34,689 bases of DNA, from contig DEXE01000006.1 of the NCBI GenBank assembly GCA_002363955.1, positions 444,017-478,705 of the forward strand, read 5' to 3'. Source of the stretch: Methylophaga sp. UBA3192 (lineage in GTDB: Bacteria > Pseudomonadota > Gammaproteobacteria > Nitrosococcales > Methylophagaceae). Position 1 is the first letter of the stretch, and each line of letters opens with the position of its first letter. This document shows positions 16,899-24,586 of this stretch, piece after piece. Position numbers and translations under genes: made by a program. The notes beneath the pieces are model-generated. The model worked only from the letters and a program-made list of their open reading frames with translations. It was not told where the DNA came from and did no database searches.

Positions 16899-18326
16899 TT
16901 AACCAGTTTGCAATGTTATTTTTGTTTCTGACGCTTTTTTATTAGCAATATAAATCGTTGCCAGCACGTTAATTAACATCACCACCGCACCAGTAAAGAA
17001 AATAAATCCGCCCATTGCTCGCATAATGTAATAAGGATGCATCTGTGCCACGGATTCAACAAAGGTATAAGACAAGTTGCCATAGTCATCATAGGCTCGC
17101 CACATCAACCCCTGCATAATTCCGGCAACCCACATGGACGTAATATAGATAGCGGTTCCGATGGTTGCTAACCAGAAATGCACATTCACTAATTGCACAG
17201 AGAACATACTGGTATTCCACATACGTTCGACCATATGATAAAGCGCACCGATAGAAACCATCGCCACCCAACCAAGAGCACCTGAGTGCACATGCCCAAT
17301 TGTCCAGTCTGTGTAATGCGATAACGCATTGACCGTTTTGGAAGCCATCACCGGCCCTTCGAAAGTGGACATGGCGTAGAAGGCGAGCGATACAATTAAA
17401 AAACGCAGAATATAGTCTGTCCGAAGTTTGTCCCACGCCCCACTGAGTGTAAACATCCCATTTAACGCCCCGCCCCAGGACGGAATGATCATCGCCAATG
17501 AAATGGCCGCACCCAGAGAGCCCGTCCAATCAGGTAAAGCGGTGTATTGAAGATGGTGAGCACCGAGCCAGACATAGCCAAAAATCAATGCCCAAAAGTG
17601 GATGACAGATAAACGATAAGAATAGATTGGTCGCTCAGCTTGTTTAGGAACAAAGTAATACATGATCCCTAAAAAGCCGGCTGTCAGATAGAAGCCAATA
17701 GCATTATGTCCCCACCACCATTGAACCATCGCATCCTGGACCCCGGCAAAAATGGAATACGATTTCCACATGCTTACTGGTATCGACAAACTATTGATGA
17801 CATGCAAATACGTAAACATGATCATCATGGCCAGGAAAAACCAGTTGGCAACGTATATATGGCTGCTTTTACGCTGACTCAGCGTCATGATGAAATTTAT
17901 AGTGTACGCAATCCACACTACGGCGAGCAGAATATCCAAGGGCCACTCCAGTTCTGCATATTCCTTACCTTGCGTTATGCCTAATGGCAAAGTGATCATG
18001 GCGCCAATGACATATAAATTCCAACCCCAGAAAGTGAACCACGCCATGGCATCGCACCAGAGTCGAACACCGCAAGTTCGTTGGATCACATAATAGGCAG
18101 TAGCCATTAACACTGAACCACCAAAACCATAGACAACAATATTGGTATGGACCGGACGTAAACGTCCAAAGGTAATATAGGGATTATCAAAATTGAGGAA
18201 CGGCCAGGCAAGTTCCGATGCAATCCAAACGCCGACTGCCGTGCCGAGCACTAAATAAATACACGCACTGACACTGAAATACTTCACCACATCATAATTG
18301 TAATTTTGATGTTCTTTTGCATTCAT
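16899..18326 (-). CDS. ccoN: cbb3-type cytochrome c oxidase subunit I (solitary CcoN)
   Basis: Heme-copper oxidase catalytic subunit of the C family, about 12 membrane helices, 475 residues. I start at the ATG at 18326; numbering from there agrees with the residues known for Pseudomonas stutzeri CcoN. H60 and H347 are the low-spin heme b ligands, H345 the heme b3 ligand, H207, H257 and H258 the CuB ligands, Y251 the cross-linked tyrosine and E323 the channel glutamate. All are present; P256 of the PHH motif is alanine here. The retained tyrosine argues for O2 reduction, not a NorB-type NO reductase. Neither ccoO nor ccoP, the cytochrome c subunits, follows; the next genes are CcoQ-like and nirK. 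Divergent from a LysR regulator. Confidence 0.93.
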   Translation of the reverse strand: MNAKEHQNYNYDVVKYFSVSACIYLVLGTAVGVWIASELAWPFLNFDNPYITFGRLRPVHTNIVVYGFGGSVLMATAYYVIQRTCGVRLWCDAMAWFTFWGWNLYVIGAMITLPLGITQGKEYAELEWPLDILLAVVWIAYTINFIMTLSQRKSSHIYVANWFFLAMMIMFTYLHVINSLSIPVSMWKSYSIFAGVQDAMVQWWWGHNAIGFYLTAGFLGIMYYFVPKQAERPIYSYRLSVIHFWALIFGYVWLGAHHLQYTALPDWTGSLGAAISLAMIIPSWGGALNGMFTLSGAWDKLRTDYILRFLIVSLAFYAMSTFEGPVMASKTVNALSHYTDWTIGHVHSGALGWVAMVSIGALYHMVERMWNTSMFSVQLVNVHFWLATIGTAIYITSMWVAGIMQGLMWRAYDDYGNLSYTFVESVAQMHPYYIMRAMGGFIFFTGAVVMLINVLATIYIANKKASETKITLQTG

Positions 18327-18367
18327 ACAACTATCCAAACTCTTCCATTACCTTTGTTGCGAGTAGT

Positions 18368-18395
18368 TTGGACCCTCAATATAGATATGTATAAT
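18368..18395 (+). promoter_or_regulatory. Promoter of the LysR gene
   Basis: TTGGAC (18368-18373), 16 bases, TATAAT (18390-18395), 33 bases before the ATG at 18429. The -10 is a perfect consensus. The divergent ccoN promoter must lie in the same 100-base gap, but I cannot place it with confidence. Confidence 0.5.
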
Positions 18396-18415
18396 GAATA
18401 ATATCTTTATTTATT

Positions 18416-18430
18416 ATCAAAGATATTGAT
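18416..18430. promoter_or_regulatory. Inverted repeat at the LysR/ccoN divergent region
   Basis: ATCAA-AGATA-TTGAT, a perfect 5-bp dyad with a 5-base centre and a LysR-type spacing, overlapping the start codon of the LysR gene and about 90 bases upstream of ccoN. It is a candidate autoregulatory and ccoN-activating site. It is not an FNR box, whose half-sites point the other way (TTGAT-N4-ATCAA). Confidence 0.4.
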
Positions 18431-19271
18431 GGATATTAATCAGGCACGCACTTTTCTGGAAATCATTCGCTTGGGTAGTTTCGGGGCTGCGGCAGAAACA
18501 TTAAATGTGACTCAAACGACTGTTACTGCTCGTGTACATAATCTCGAAAATCAGCTTGGCTGCAGGTTATTTGTCAGGAATCGCTCCGGTGCTACGGCGA
18601 CGCTTGATGGGGAAAAGTTTATTGAGCATGCGGTAGCGATGGTGCAGGCATGGGAAGGAGCCAAGCGAAATTTACCGTTACCGACGGGTACCGAAACTAT
18701 TTTCAACATTGCTGGCGAAATCAGTCTTTGGAGTCCGTTAATGCTCCAATGGTTAAACAATCTTCGTCAGGATATTTCCGAAACGGCGATTAGTGCAGAA
18801 ATTGGTGAACGAACCTCGTTGCATCAAAAACTTCAGCAAGGTTTACTCGATGTTATTGTGGTGCATCAACCAGAATACGGTCCCGGAATTCAGGTCGAAC
18901 AAGTTCTGGAAGAAAAACTGATCTTTGTCTCCGCTAAAAGCCAAGCAGAACCTTATATCTATGTAGATTGGGGAGAATATTTCCGTAAACAGCATGATAT
19001 CGCTCTGCCCCATCTGGCAAGACCCAAGCTGACGATTAATCTTGGCCAGCTCGCGCTTCAGCACATTCTGGAAAATGGTGGGAGCGGTTATTTTCGAACG
19101 CGCGTCGTCCAAAAATATCTACATTCAGGCCATTTGATTAAGGTTGATAATTACCCTGAATTCACATTTCCTGTGTATATGATGCATAAAAAACAAACTA
19201 AAAATGCTAATTTCCAGAGCGTTCTTGATGCGTTATTCAGAGCGGGTAAAACAACTGAACCTTGGTTTTAA
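18429..19271 (+). CDS. LysR-family transcriptional regulator
   Basis: A DNA-binding regulator with the LysR plan: N-terminal winged helix (residues 1-60, DINQARTFLEIIRLGSFGAAAETLNVTQTTVTARVHNLE), a linker helix, and a periplasmic-binding-protein-like effector domain (about 90-280). I use the ATG at 18429; a TTG just before it is also in frame. It is divergent from ccoN, about 100 bases away, with a dyad in the gap, so it probably controls the ccoN-ccoQ-nirK operon and itself. The effector is unknown. The effector domain is slightly short for the family (total 280). A role in NO or nitrite sensing would be a guess from context. Confidence 0.9.
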   Translation: MDINQARTFLEIIRLGSFGAAAETLNVTQTTVTARVHNLENQLGCRLFVRNRSGATATLDGEKFIEHAVAMVQAWEGAKRNLPLPTGTETIFNIAGEISLWSPLMLQWLNNLRQDISETAISAEIGERTSLHQKLQQGLLDVIVVHQPEYGPGIQVEQVLEEKLIFVSAKSQAEPYIYVDWGEYFRKQHDIALPHLARPKLTINLGQLALQHILENGGSGYFRTRVVQKYLHSGHLIKVDNYPEFTFPVYMMHKKQTKNANFQSVLDALFRAGKTTEPWF

Positions 19272-19304
19272 TCATCATAAAACGATGTGTATTGAAGCAA
19301 TGCA

Positions 19305-19323
19305 ATACCTTCTATGAAGGTAT
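19305..19323. promoter_or_regulatory. Palindrome between the LysR gene and adh
   Basis: ATACCTTC-TAT-GAAGGTAT, an 8-bp perfect dyad, 34 bases after the LysR stop and 126 bases before adh. There is no following T-run. It could be a weak terminator for the LysR gene or an operator for adh; the compact CCTTC/GAAGG dyad recalls MerR-type sites, but no MerR gene is nearby and no -35/-10 pair fits around it. Confidence 0.35.
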
Positions 19324-19448
19324 GATAAAGAAGGTTAATCATCAAAATTAATAAAGCGTTAATGGTATTCGTCTATTGTTATCCCCATTATTAGTGTCAG
19401 CACTTGGCGCACCCTACTATCTCACCTTTTATCTAATTAGGAATTCTC

Positions 19449-20495
19449 ATGAAAACTATCGGTTATGCCGCTCATTCTGCTGATTCTCCCTTAGCACCTT
19501 TATCTTTTGAACGACGTGAATTACGAGCGAATGATATTGCAATCGAAATTTTATATTGCGGTGTTTGTCACTCGGATTTACATGTGGCGAGAAACGACTG
19601 GGGTGGATCATCCTATCCTGTCGTTCCCGGCCATGAAATTGTTGGTCGGGTGATTGAAGTGGGGTCTGCGGTCACCAAGTTTAAAGTGGGTGAAAATGTT
19701 GCCGTGGGTTGTATGGCGGATAGCTGCCAGGAATGTGATGAATGCCATAACGATCATGAGCAGTATTGCCGCAATGGTTTTACATTGACCTACGGCTCAC
19801 CAGATAGAATTACTGGGGATATGACTCAAGGTGGTTATTCTAAACACCTGGTGGTTCGTGAAGAATTTGTATTGCGTATCCCGGAAAATCTGGATTTGGC
19901 ATTAGCCGCCCCACTGCTATGTGCTGGCATCACGACTTATTCCCCGTTAAGAGAATGGAATATTGGACCGGGCAGCCGTGTTGGCGTTGTGGGAATGGGC
20001 GGTTTGGGCCATATGGCGATTAAATTAGCCGTTGGCTTGGGTGCCCATGTCACTGTTATCAGTACCTCGCCGAAAAAAGAACAAAGTGCCAAAGATCTGG
20101 GTGCCCATGCTTTTTTGGTGTCAAAAGATGAAGAAGCCATGACCACCGCGGGTTCAGCATTTGATTTAATTATTGATACGGTTCCGGTCAACCATGATCT
20201 GAATCCCTACATTCCCTTATTGGATAACGATGCAACATTAGTTTTAGTCGGACAAATTGGCCCGATTGAAGGCCCTAATACCGCACCAATGATTTTTGGC
20301 CGTCGCCGTATCGCAGGTTCATTGATTGGTGGCATTGCTGAAACGCAGGAAATGCTTGATTTCTGTGGGCGTATGAACATTTTACCGGAGTGCGAAATGA
20401 TCAAAATGGATGAGATTAATCAAGCGTTTGATCGTATGGAAAAGTCCGATGTGCGTTATCGTTTTGTCATTGATATGGCTTCATTAAGTGCATAA
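19449..20495 (+). CDS. Zinc-dependent NAD(P) alcohol dehydrogenase (YahK-like)
   Basis: A medium-chain dehydrogenase/reductase that interconverts alcohols and aldehydes; the YahK/cinnamyl-alcohol group mostly reduces aldehydes with NADPH. In 348 residues it shows catalytic zinc ligands C40, H62-E63 and a cysteine in LLCAGIT, structural zinc cysteines C93, C96, C99 and C107, and the Rossmann motif GVVGMGGLGHMAIKLA. AGGA precedes the ATG by 7 bases. In a methylotroph an aldehyde reductase beside NO genes might handle formaldehyde-derived or nitrosated aldehydes, but that is inference. It faces norR, with only 5 bases between the two stop codons. Confidence 0.9.
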   Translation: MKTIGYAAHSADSPLAPLSFERRELRANDIAIEILYCGVCHSDLHVARNDWGGSSYPVVPGHEIVGRVIEVGSAVTKFKVGENVAVGCMADSCQECDECHNDHEQYCRNGFTLTYGSPDRITGDMTQGGYSKHLVVREEFVLRIPENLDLALAAPLLCAGITTYSPLREWNIGPGSRVGVVGMGGLGHMAIKLAVGLGAHVTVISTSPKKEQSAKDLGAHAFLVSKDEEAMTTAGSAFDLIIDTVPVNHDLNPYIPLLDNDATLVLVGQIGPIEGPNTAPMIFGRRRIAGSLIGGIAETQEMLDFCGRMNILPECEMIKMDEINQAFDRMEKSDVRYRFVIDMASLSA

Positions 20496-20500
20496 CCTGG

Positions 20501-22078
20501 TTAATGATTTACAACAGATTTTTTTATCGAAATGCCTAGACGTTTTGCCATTCTGACCAAATTGGCCCGATCGGTTTTCAGCGATCGGGCCGCTTCACTC
20601 CAGTTTCCATCAGCTTGCGTAACAGCCGTTAAAATGCACTGTTTTTGAAATTCATTAGTAGCGGTTTTGAGATCCATGCCGGGAGATAGCATGGGTTTCA
20701 ATTCAGTCGTTTTTTCAACTGAATTCACAGAAATATTTGATGTTGGTAACTCAAGAAACTCCCTATTTAACGAAATAATTCCGGTAGTGGTCGGTTTCGC
20801 TTTGGCTTTTAATGAGGCCCGGCTGATGACATGTTCCAGCTCGCGCACATTGCCCGGCCAGTGATACTCCCGTAACGCCAGCTCCGCATCCTGAGACAGT
20901 CGTAATTGCCTGATGCCTAATTTTCGACTGGTTTTTTCCAGAAAGTAACCAGCCAGTAATAACACATCCTGATCCCGGTCTTTTAACGGTGGAACCTTGA
21001 TGGGATAAACCGATAAACGGTGATAAAGATCGGCTCTGAAACGTCCCTCGCTGACCTCTTCCTCAAGGTTTCTATTGGTAGCGGCAATTACGCGAACATC
21101 AACCTGTTCGACATTATCTTTACCCACTGGTTGTATTTCACCACTTTGTAATACGCGTAAAAGCTTACTTTGCACGGCTAACGGTAACTCTCCAACTTCA
21201 TCAAGAAACAGGCTGCCCCCATGGGCTAATTGAAATTTACCCGCCCTTTCACGATCGGCTCCAGTGAAAGCGCCTTTGGTATGGCCAAATAATTCGGCTT
21301 CGGCCAACGATTCCGGTAATGAAGCACAGTTTATGTGGACTAAAGGTTTATCTTTTCTTAACGATAACTGATGCACAGTACGTGCTACCAGCTCTTTTCC
21401 CACGCCGGTTTCACCGGTGATCAACACGGTATAGTCCGAGCCAGCGACTAATTGAATCTCATTTTTCAATGTTTGCATGGCATGGCTTTGGCCTATCAGT
21501 TCTCCGCCATCTTTTAATAAGGCTTCCTGCGTCAGTTCCTGGACCAGCTGATTGGCATGCTGGGCACTGATCTCGAGTTTTTTAAATTCGAGTGCTGTTT
21601 TTAATGTGGCTGCAGACAGTGCGGCTATCAGTTCCAGTGTTTTGGGGCTGATCTGGTTAAAGCTGCCGGCTTGCAAGCTGTCAATGGTGACCAGTCCAAT
21701 GACTTTCTGATCTGAATACAACGGTAATCCCATACAGGAATGTACGGGCAAATCGCCGGATCTGGCCAATAACAACCCATCATAGGGATCGGGCAAGTCA
21801 CAATTGTCCGGAAAAATGAGGGGTTTGCTGCTATTACATAGCTGCTGAAGTCTCGGATGTTCACTAAGATGAAAGCGACGCCCCAATACTTCTGAGGACA
21901 AACCCTGAATTGCCAGAGGTGTCAGCAGGTTGTCATGTAATCCCAACAAGGCAACGGCATCACATTTAATGGCTTTACGAATCGACGCCAGCAGGCGATC
22001 AAAGCGATCATCATTGTTAATGCTGTTTGCCAGATCCAAGGCTACTTCGAGTAATAAGGTTGAATCAAAATCCTGCAT
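20501..22078 (-). CDS. norR: Nitric oxide-responsive sigma-54 activator NorR
   Basis: A bacterial enhancer-binding protein that senses NO at a non-heme iron in its GAF domain and activates sigma-54 promoters. The 525 residues have an N-terminal GAF domain (about 10-170) with D97, D100 and D133, matching the iron-site aspartates D96, D99 and D131 of E. coli NorR within small offsets, and R76. Next come an AAA+ domain with GETGVGKE and the sigma-54 contact loop GAFTGA, and a C-terminal Fis-type helix-turn-helix (about 480-520). It is divergent from hmp, with NorR-type sites and a sigma-54 promoter in the gap, so its main target here is plainly hmp. It may also act on distant nor genes. Confidence 0.94.
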   Translation of the reverse strand: MQDFDSTLLLEVALDLANSINNDDRFDRLLASIRKAIKCDAVALLGLHDNLLTPLAIQGLSSEVLGRRFHLSEHPRLQQLCNSSKPLIFPDNCDLPDPYDGLLLARSGDLPVHSCMGLPLYSDQKVIGLVTIDSLQAGSFNQISPKTLELIAALSAATLKTALEFKKLEISAQHANQLVQELTQEALLKDGGELIGQSHAMQTLKNEIQLVAGSDYTVLITGETGVGKELVARTVHQLSLRKDKPLVHINCASLPESLAEAELFGHTKGAFTGADRERAGKFQLAHGGSLFLDEVGELPLAVQSKLLRVLQSGEIQPVGKDNVEQVDVRVIAATNRNLEEEVSEGRFRADLYHRLSVYPIKVPPLKDRDQDVLLLAGYFLEKTSRKLGIRQLRLSQDAELALREYHWPGNVRELEHVISRASLKAKAKPTTTGIISLNREFLELPTSNISVNSVEKTTELKPMLSPGMDLKTATNEFQKQCILTAVTQADGNWSEAARSLKTDRANLVRMAKRLGISIKKSVVNH

Positions 22079-22123
22079 AACGCGAGCTCGATTAATTAGC
22101 TAATGTCAATTTATCACGATAAG

Positions 22124-22159
22124 GTCAAAAAGACATGTTTTTATATATGTCTTTTTGAC
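22124..22159. promoter_or_regulatory. Paired NorR enhancer sites upstream of hmp
   Basis: Two GT-N7-AC sites, GTCAAAAAGAC (22124-22134) and GTCTTTTTGAC (22149-22159), lie in mirror image and together form a 13-bp-arm perfect inverted repeat (22124-22136 with 22147-22159). GT-N7-AC is the published NorR core. They are 55-90 bases upstream of the -24 element, a normal enhancer distance. E. coli norV has three sites; I see no clear third one. Confidence 0.8.
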
Positions 22160-22213
22160 TTATTTGTTTTCGAATAATTTCATACATTATTGATTTGTTT
22201 ATATAAAAATAAC

Positions 22214-22229
22214 TGGCACAACCTCTGCA
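22214..22229 (+). promoter_or_regulatory. Sigma-54 promoter of hmp
   Basis: TGGCAC-N5-CTGCA, one mismatch from TGGCAC-N5-TTGCW, with the invariant GG (22215-22216) and GC (22227-22228) 10 bases apart. Transcription should begin near 22240, which supports the ATG at 22275 over any earlier in-frame start. Confidence 0.85.
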
Positions 22230-22274
22230 AACAGCATAGTGAATGTATTATTCATAATCGCAAAGAGGTTATTT

Positions 22275-23465
22275 ATGTTAGATACCAGAACCATCGAAAT
22301 TGTAAAAAGTACCCTGCCGTTACTGGAAAACGCAGGGGTTGAGGTCACTGATCATTTTTATAAACGTATGTTCAGTCATAACCCAGAATTAAAAGATATT
22401 TTTAACCTTGCTAATCAGGCGACCGGAAGACAGCAGTTTGCCCTGTTCAGTGCGGTGGCAATGTATGCAAAGCATATAGATGACTTAGGTGCGTTGGGTG
22501 AATTGGTTGAAAGAGTGGCGCATAAACATGTCAGTTTTGATATTCAGCCGGATCAATATCAGATTGTCGGACATCATTTGATTGAAACACTGCGTGAGCT
22601 GGCACCGGAAGAATTCACTGATGAAGTCGCCGAGGCCTGGGTGGCAGCCTATGGTTTGCTGGCAAAAGTGTTAATTGGCCGTGAGCAGGATATCTACAGT
22701 GATTACCAAAACAAAACGGGTGGCTGGACCGGTCCACGTTTATTTGAAGTGAAGGATAAAACGCCGGAATCGGAACTGGTGACCAGCTTTACGTTTGTGC
22801 CGGTGGATGGCCGTGAGATTGCCCGTTACCAACCCGGTCAGTATCTGGCGGTGAAAGTAAAACCGGAGCAGGCAGAGAATATTGAAATCAGACAATATTC
22901 CATTTCCGATAAATATAATGGTGAAAGTTACCGAATCAGTGTCAAGCGTGAATCTCAGCCAAAAGCAGGCTTGGTTTCCAACTACTTACACGATAAAGTT
23001 CAGGTGGGTGATCAGATTGAATTAATGCCACCCACCGGGGATTTTTATCTGGCACATGTGGATAAACCAACCGTATTGATTTCTGCCGGTGTAGGCATTA
23101 CACCGATGATGGCGATGCTGGAAACACTGCTGGCCAGTCAAACCAGTCAACCTGTCTGGTTTTTACATGCCTGTGAAAATAAACATCAGCACTCCTATGC
23201 TAATCAGTTAAAAAGCCAGGCAGATCAATTGGATAAACTGCATTACTATTACTGGTATAAACAGGATGATTCTGATGATGAAAAGGCCCTGAGCGGTTTA
23301 ATGCAATTAGATCGGCTGCAATTTGAGTTGCCATTAACGGATGGTCATTTTTACCTCTGTGGTCCGGTTGAATTTATGCGTTTTGCCAAACAGCAGCTAA
23401 CTGATTTAGGGGTTCCGGCCGAGCAACTTCACTATGAAGTGTTTGGTCCGCATAGTGATATTTAA
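22275..23465 (+). CDS. hmp: Flavohemoglobin, NO dioxygenase
   Basis: Converts NO and O2 to nitrate with NAD(P)H, detoxifying NO in the cytosol. From the ATG at 22275 (AGAGG 6 bases upstream) it has 396 residues, the normal length. The globin domain (1-140) has the distal Y29 and Q53 and the proximal heme ligand H85, at the same numbers as in E. coli Hmp. The FAD domain (about 150-255) shows RQYSISD, and the NAD domain has the GVGITPMMAML loop and YLCGPVEFM. All key residues are intact. A NorR-dependent sigma-54 promoter drives it, and a terminator follows. With nirK producing NO next door, it likely protects the cell from its own NO. Confidence 0.95.
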   Translation: MLDTRTIEIVKSTLPLLENAGVEVTDHFYKRMFSHNPELKDIFNLANQATGRQQFALFSAVAMYAKHIDDLGALGELVERVAHKHVSFDIQPDQYQIVGHHLIETLRELAPEEFTDEVAEAWVAAYGLLAKVLIGREQDIYSDYQNKTGGWTGPRLFEVKDKTPESELVTSFTFVPVDGREIARYQPGQYLAVKVKPEQAENIEIRQYSISDKYNGESYRISVKRESQPKAGLVSNYLHDKVQVGDQIELMPPTGDFYLAHVDKPTVLISAGVGITPMMAMLETLLASQTSQPVWFLHACENKHQHSYANQLKSQADQLDKLHYYYWYKQDDSDDEKALSGLMQLDRLQFELPLTDGHFYLCGPVEFMRFAKQQLTDLGVPAEQLHYEVFGPHSDI

Positions 23466-23476
23466 CAGTTAATCAG

Positions 23477-23506
23477 GTGGAGAGCGAACGCCTGCTCTCC
23501 ACTTTT
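23477..23506 (+). terminator. Terminator of hmp
   Basis: A perfect 9-bp stem (GTGGAGAGC 23477-23485 with GCTCTCCAC 23494-23502) with an 8-base loop, followed by TTTTCTGCTTTTT, beginning 11 bases after the hmp stop codon. Confidence 0.88.
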
Positions 23507-23587
23507 CTGCTTTTTAAAAAGAACATCTTGACGCAATCTTCATCTGCATTGGCGTAAAAGCATTCTGTACTGATAACAGGATGCATC

Positions 23588-23896
23588 ATGAAAAATATCT
23601 ATACTGCAATACTATTTGGTGGAATGTGGCTGTTTCCCTTATCCACTTATGCGGAATCTCCAGGCGATACCAAAGTATGTGAAGAATGGGCCAGTAAAGC
23701 CGGTTCCTATATGTTGTTCAGGCAGATGAATACGCCAATTTATGAAGCCATGGAAAATGCCATGGGCAATGTCACTCGTGGCTTATTGCTCAGTGCGTAT
23801 CAGCAACCCGTTGCGGAAACCAATGAAGGGAAGCAGCAAGCCATAGATAATTTTAAAAATCAGACTTATGGAGACTGCATTTCACAAATGGAATAA
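23588..23896 (+). CDS. Small secreted protein of unknown function
   Basis: Not recognised. It encodes 102 residues with a Sec signal peptide (KNIYTAILFGGMWLFPLSTYA, cut likely at YAES). The mature protein of about 80 residues has two cysteines, one near each end (KVCEEW and YGDCIS), which could form a single disulfide, and is otherwise helical. It converges with the outer-membrane gene of the iron operon, with 3 bases between the stop codons. It is not part of that operon by strand. The size and cysteine pattern resemble other short periplasmic proteins of unknown role in marine Gammaproteobacteria, but I cannot name a family. Confidence 0.65.
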   Translation: MKNIYTAILFGGMWLFPLSTYAESPGDTKVCEEWASKAGSYMLFRQMNTPIYEAMENAMGNVTRGLLLSAYQQPVAETNEGKQQAIDNFKNQTYGDCISQME

Positions 23897-23899
23897 GTT

Positions 23900-24586
23900 T
23901 TAAAATTCATATTCCAGCAAGGCTCGCCAATTGGTATCGGCAGTTTTGGATGATAATCCAGTAAGCACACCCACTTCCCAATGCAGTTTTTTGCCTGGAG
24001 ATAGACTGATATCCCCCAGAAAAACCGGCCCCAGAGCACGGGTATCTTCACCCGCATAAAATTCAATGGCAGGTTCAAAATAGCGGGAATGCCTGTAGCG
24101 TGTTTGTAATGACAAAGCGGTTTCAAACTCACTTTCCTGAGTTTGTCCCCATTCATATTTAAGCCAGAAGTTTGCCGTACCCACCCATCGGCCCCACGCT
24201 TTCAAACCAATTAATCCTGCAGACACTTCCCAGTTATTATCATCACGTTGTCGTTCAAGTTCGGTAATCAATCCCCAGTCAATATCATATTCACCTTGTT
24301 CTGTGAGTTGCCAGAGCGCTTCAACTTCAAATGCTTGCAAGCGAAAGTCATTATTCTGGTTATCTTCGCCGATCAAATAACCTTCAATAAACAGACGATC
24401 CGTCAGACTTTTGCCTATACCCAGTCGTTGAACCTGTTTTCCGTCAGAGTCCGTCATTCGCCATTCAATTTCACGTTCCAGCGGTTGAACATAGGGAGAA
24501 TAGACTTTATCGACCGGATTACCGTCAGCATAGCTGGCTGATGCGATGAGGATTAAAAAAACAAAGGTGATTCGAAGATTAATCAT
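23900..24586 (-). CDS. Putative outer-membrane beta-barrel protein
   Basis: From the ATG at 24586 it has 228 residues: a signal peptide (INLRITFVFLILIASASYA), then alternating hydrophobic and polar short strands with aromatic girdle residues (RLFIEGYLIG, RLQAFEVEALWQL, YDIDWGLITELE, TANFWLKYEWGQ) and a final aromatic residue, LLEYEF, typical of barrel C-termini recognised by Bam. The start overlaps the stop of the FTR1 gene by 8 bases, so it is the last gene of the ten-gene operon. Position suggests a role in moving iron or the operon's product across the outer membrane; that is inference. No TonB box is apparent, and at this length it is not a TonB receptor. Confidence 0.7.
   Translation of the reverse strand: MINLRITFVFLILIASASYADGNPVDKVYSPYVQPLEREIEWRMTDSDGKQVQRLGIGKSLTDRLFIEGYLIGEDNQNNDFRLQAFEVEALWQLTEQGEYDIDWGLITELERQRDDNNWEVSAGLIGLKAWGRWVGTANFWLKYEWGQTQESEFETALSLQTRYRHSRYFEPAIEFYAGEDTRALGPVFLGDISLSPGKKLHWEVGVLTGLSSKTADTNWRALLEYEF

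Noticed and set aside
17089..17529. 146-codon minus-strand frame within ccoN
   Set aside because: It lies wholly inside the well-supported CcoN frame on the same strand, shifted, and encodes no recognisable domain.
16899..18326. CcoN as a NorB-type nitric oxide reductase
   Set aside because: The cross-linked tyrosine Y251 and all CuB histidines of cbb3 oxidases are present, and NorB-specific glutamates at the active site are not seen.
18416..18430. FNR box before ccoN
   Set aside because: The half-sites are ATCAA then TTGAT, the reverse order of TTGAT-N4-ATCAA, and the spacing is 5, so it does not fit FNR.
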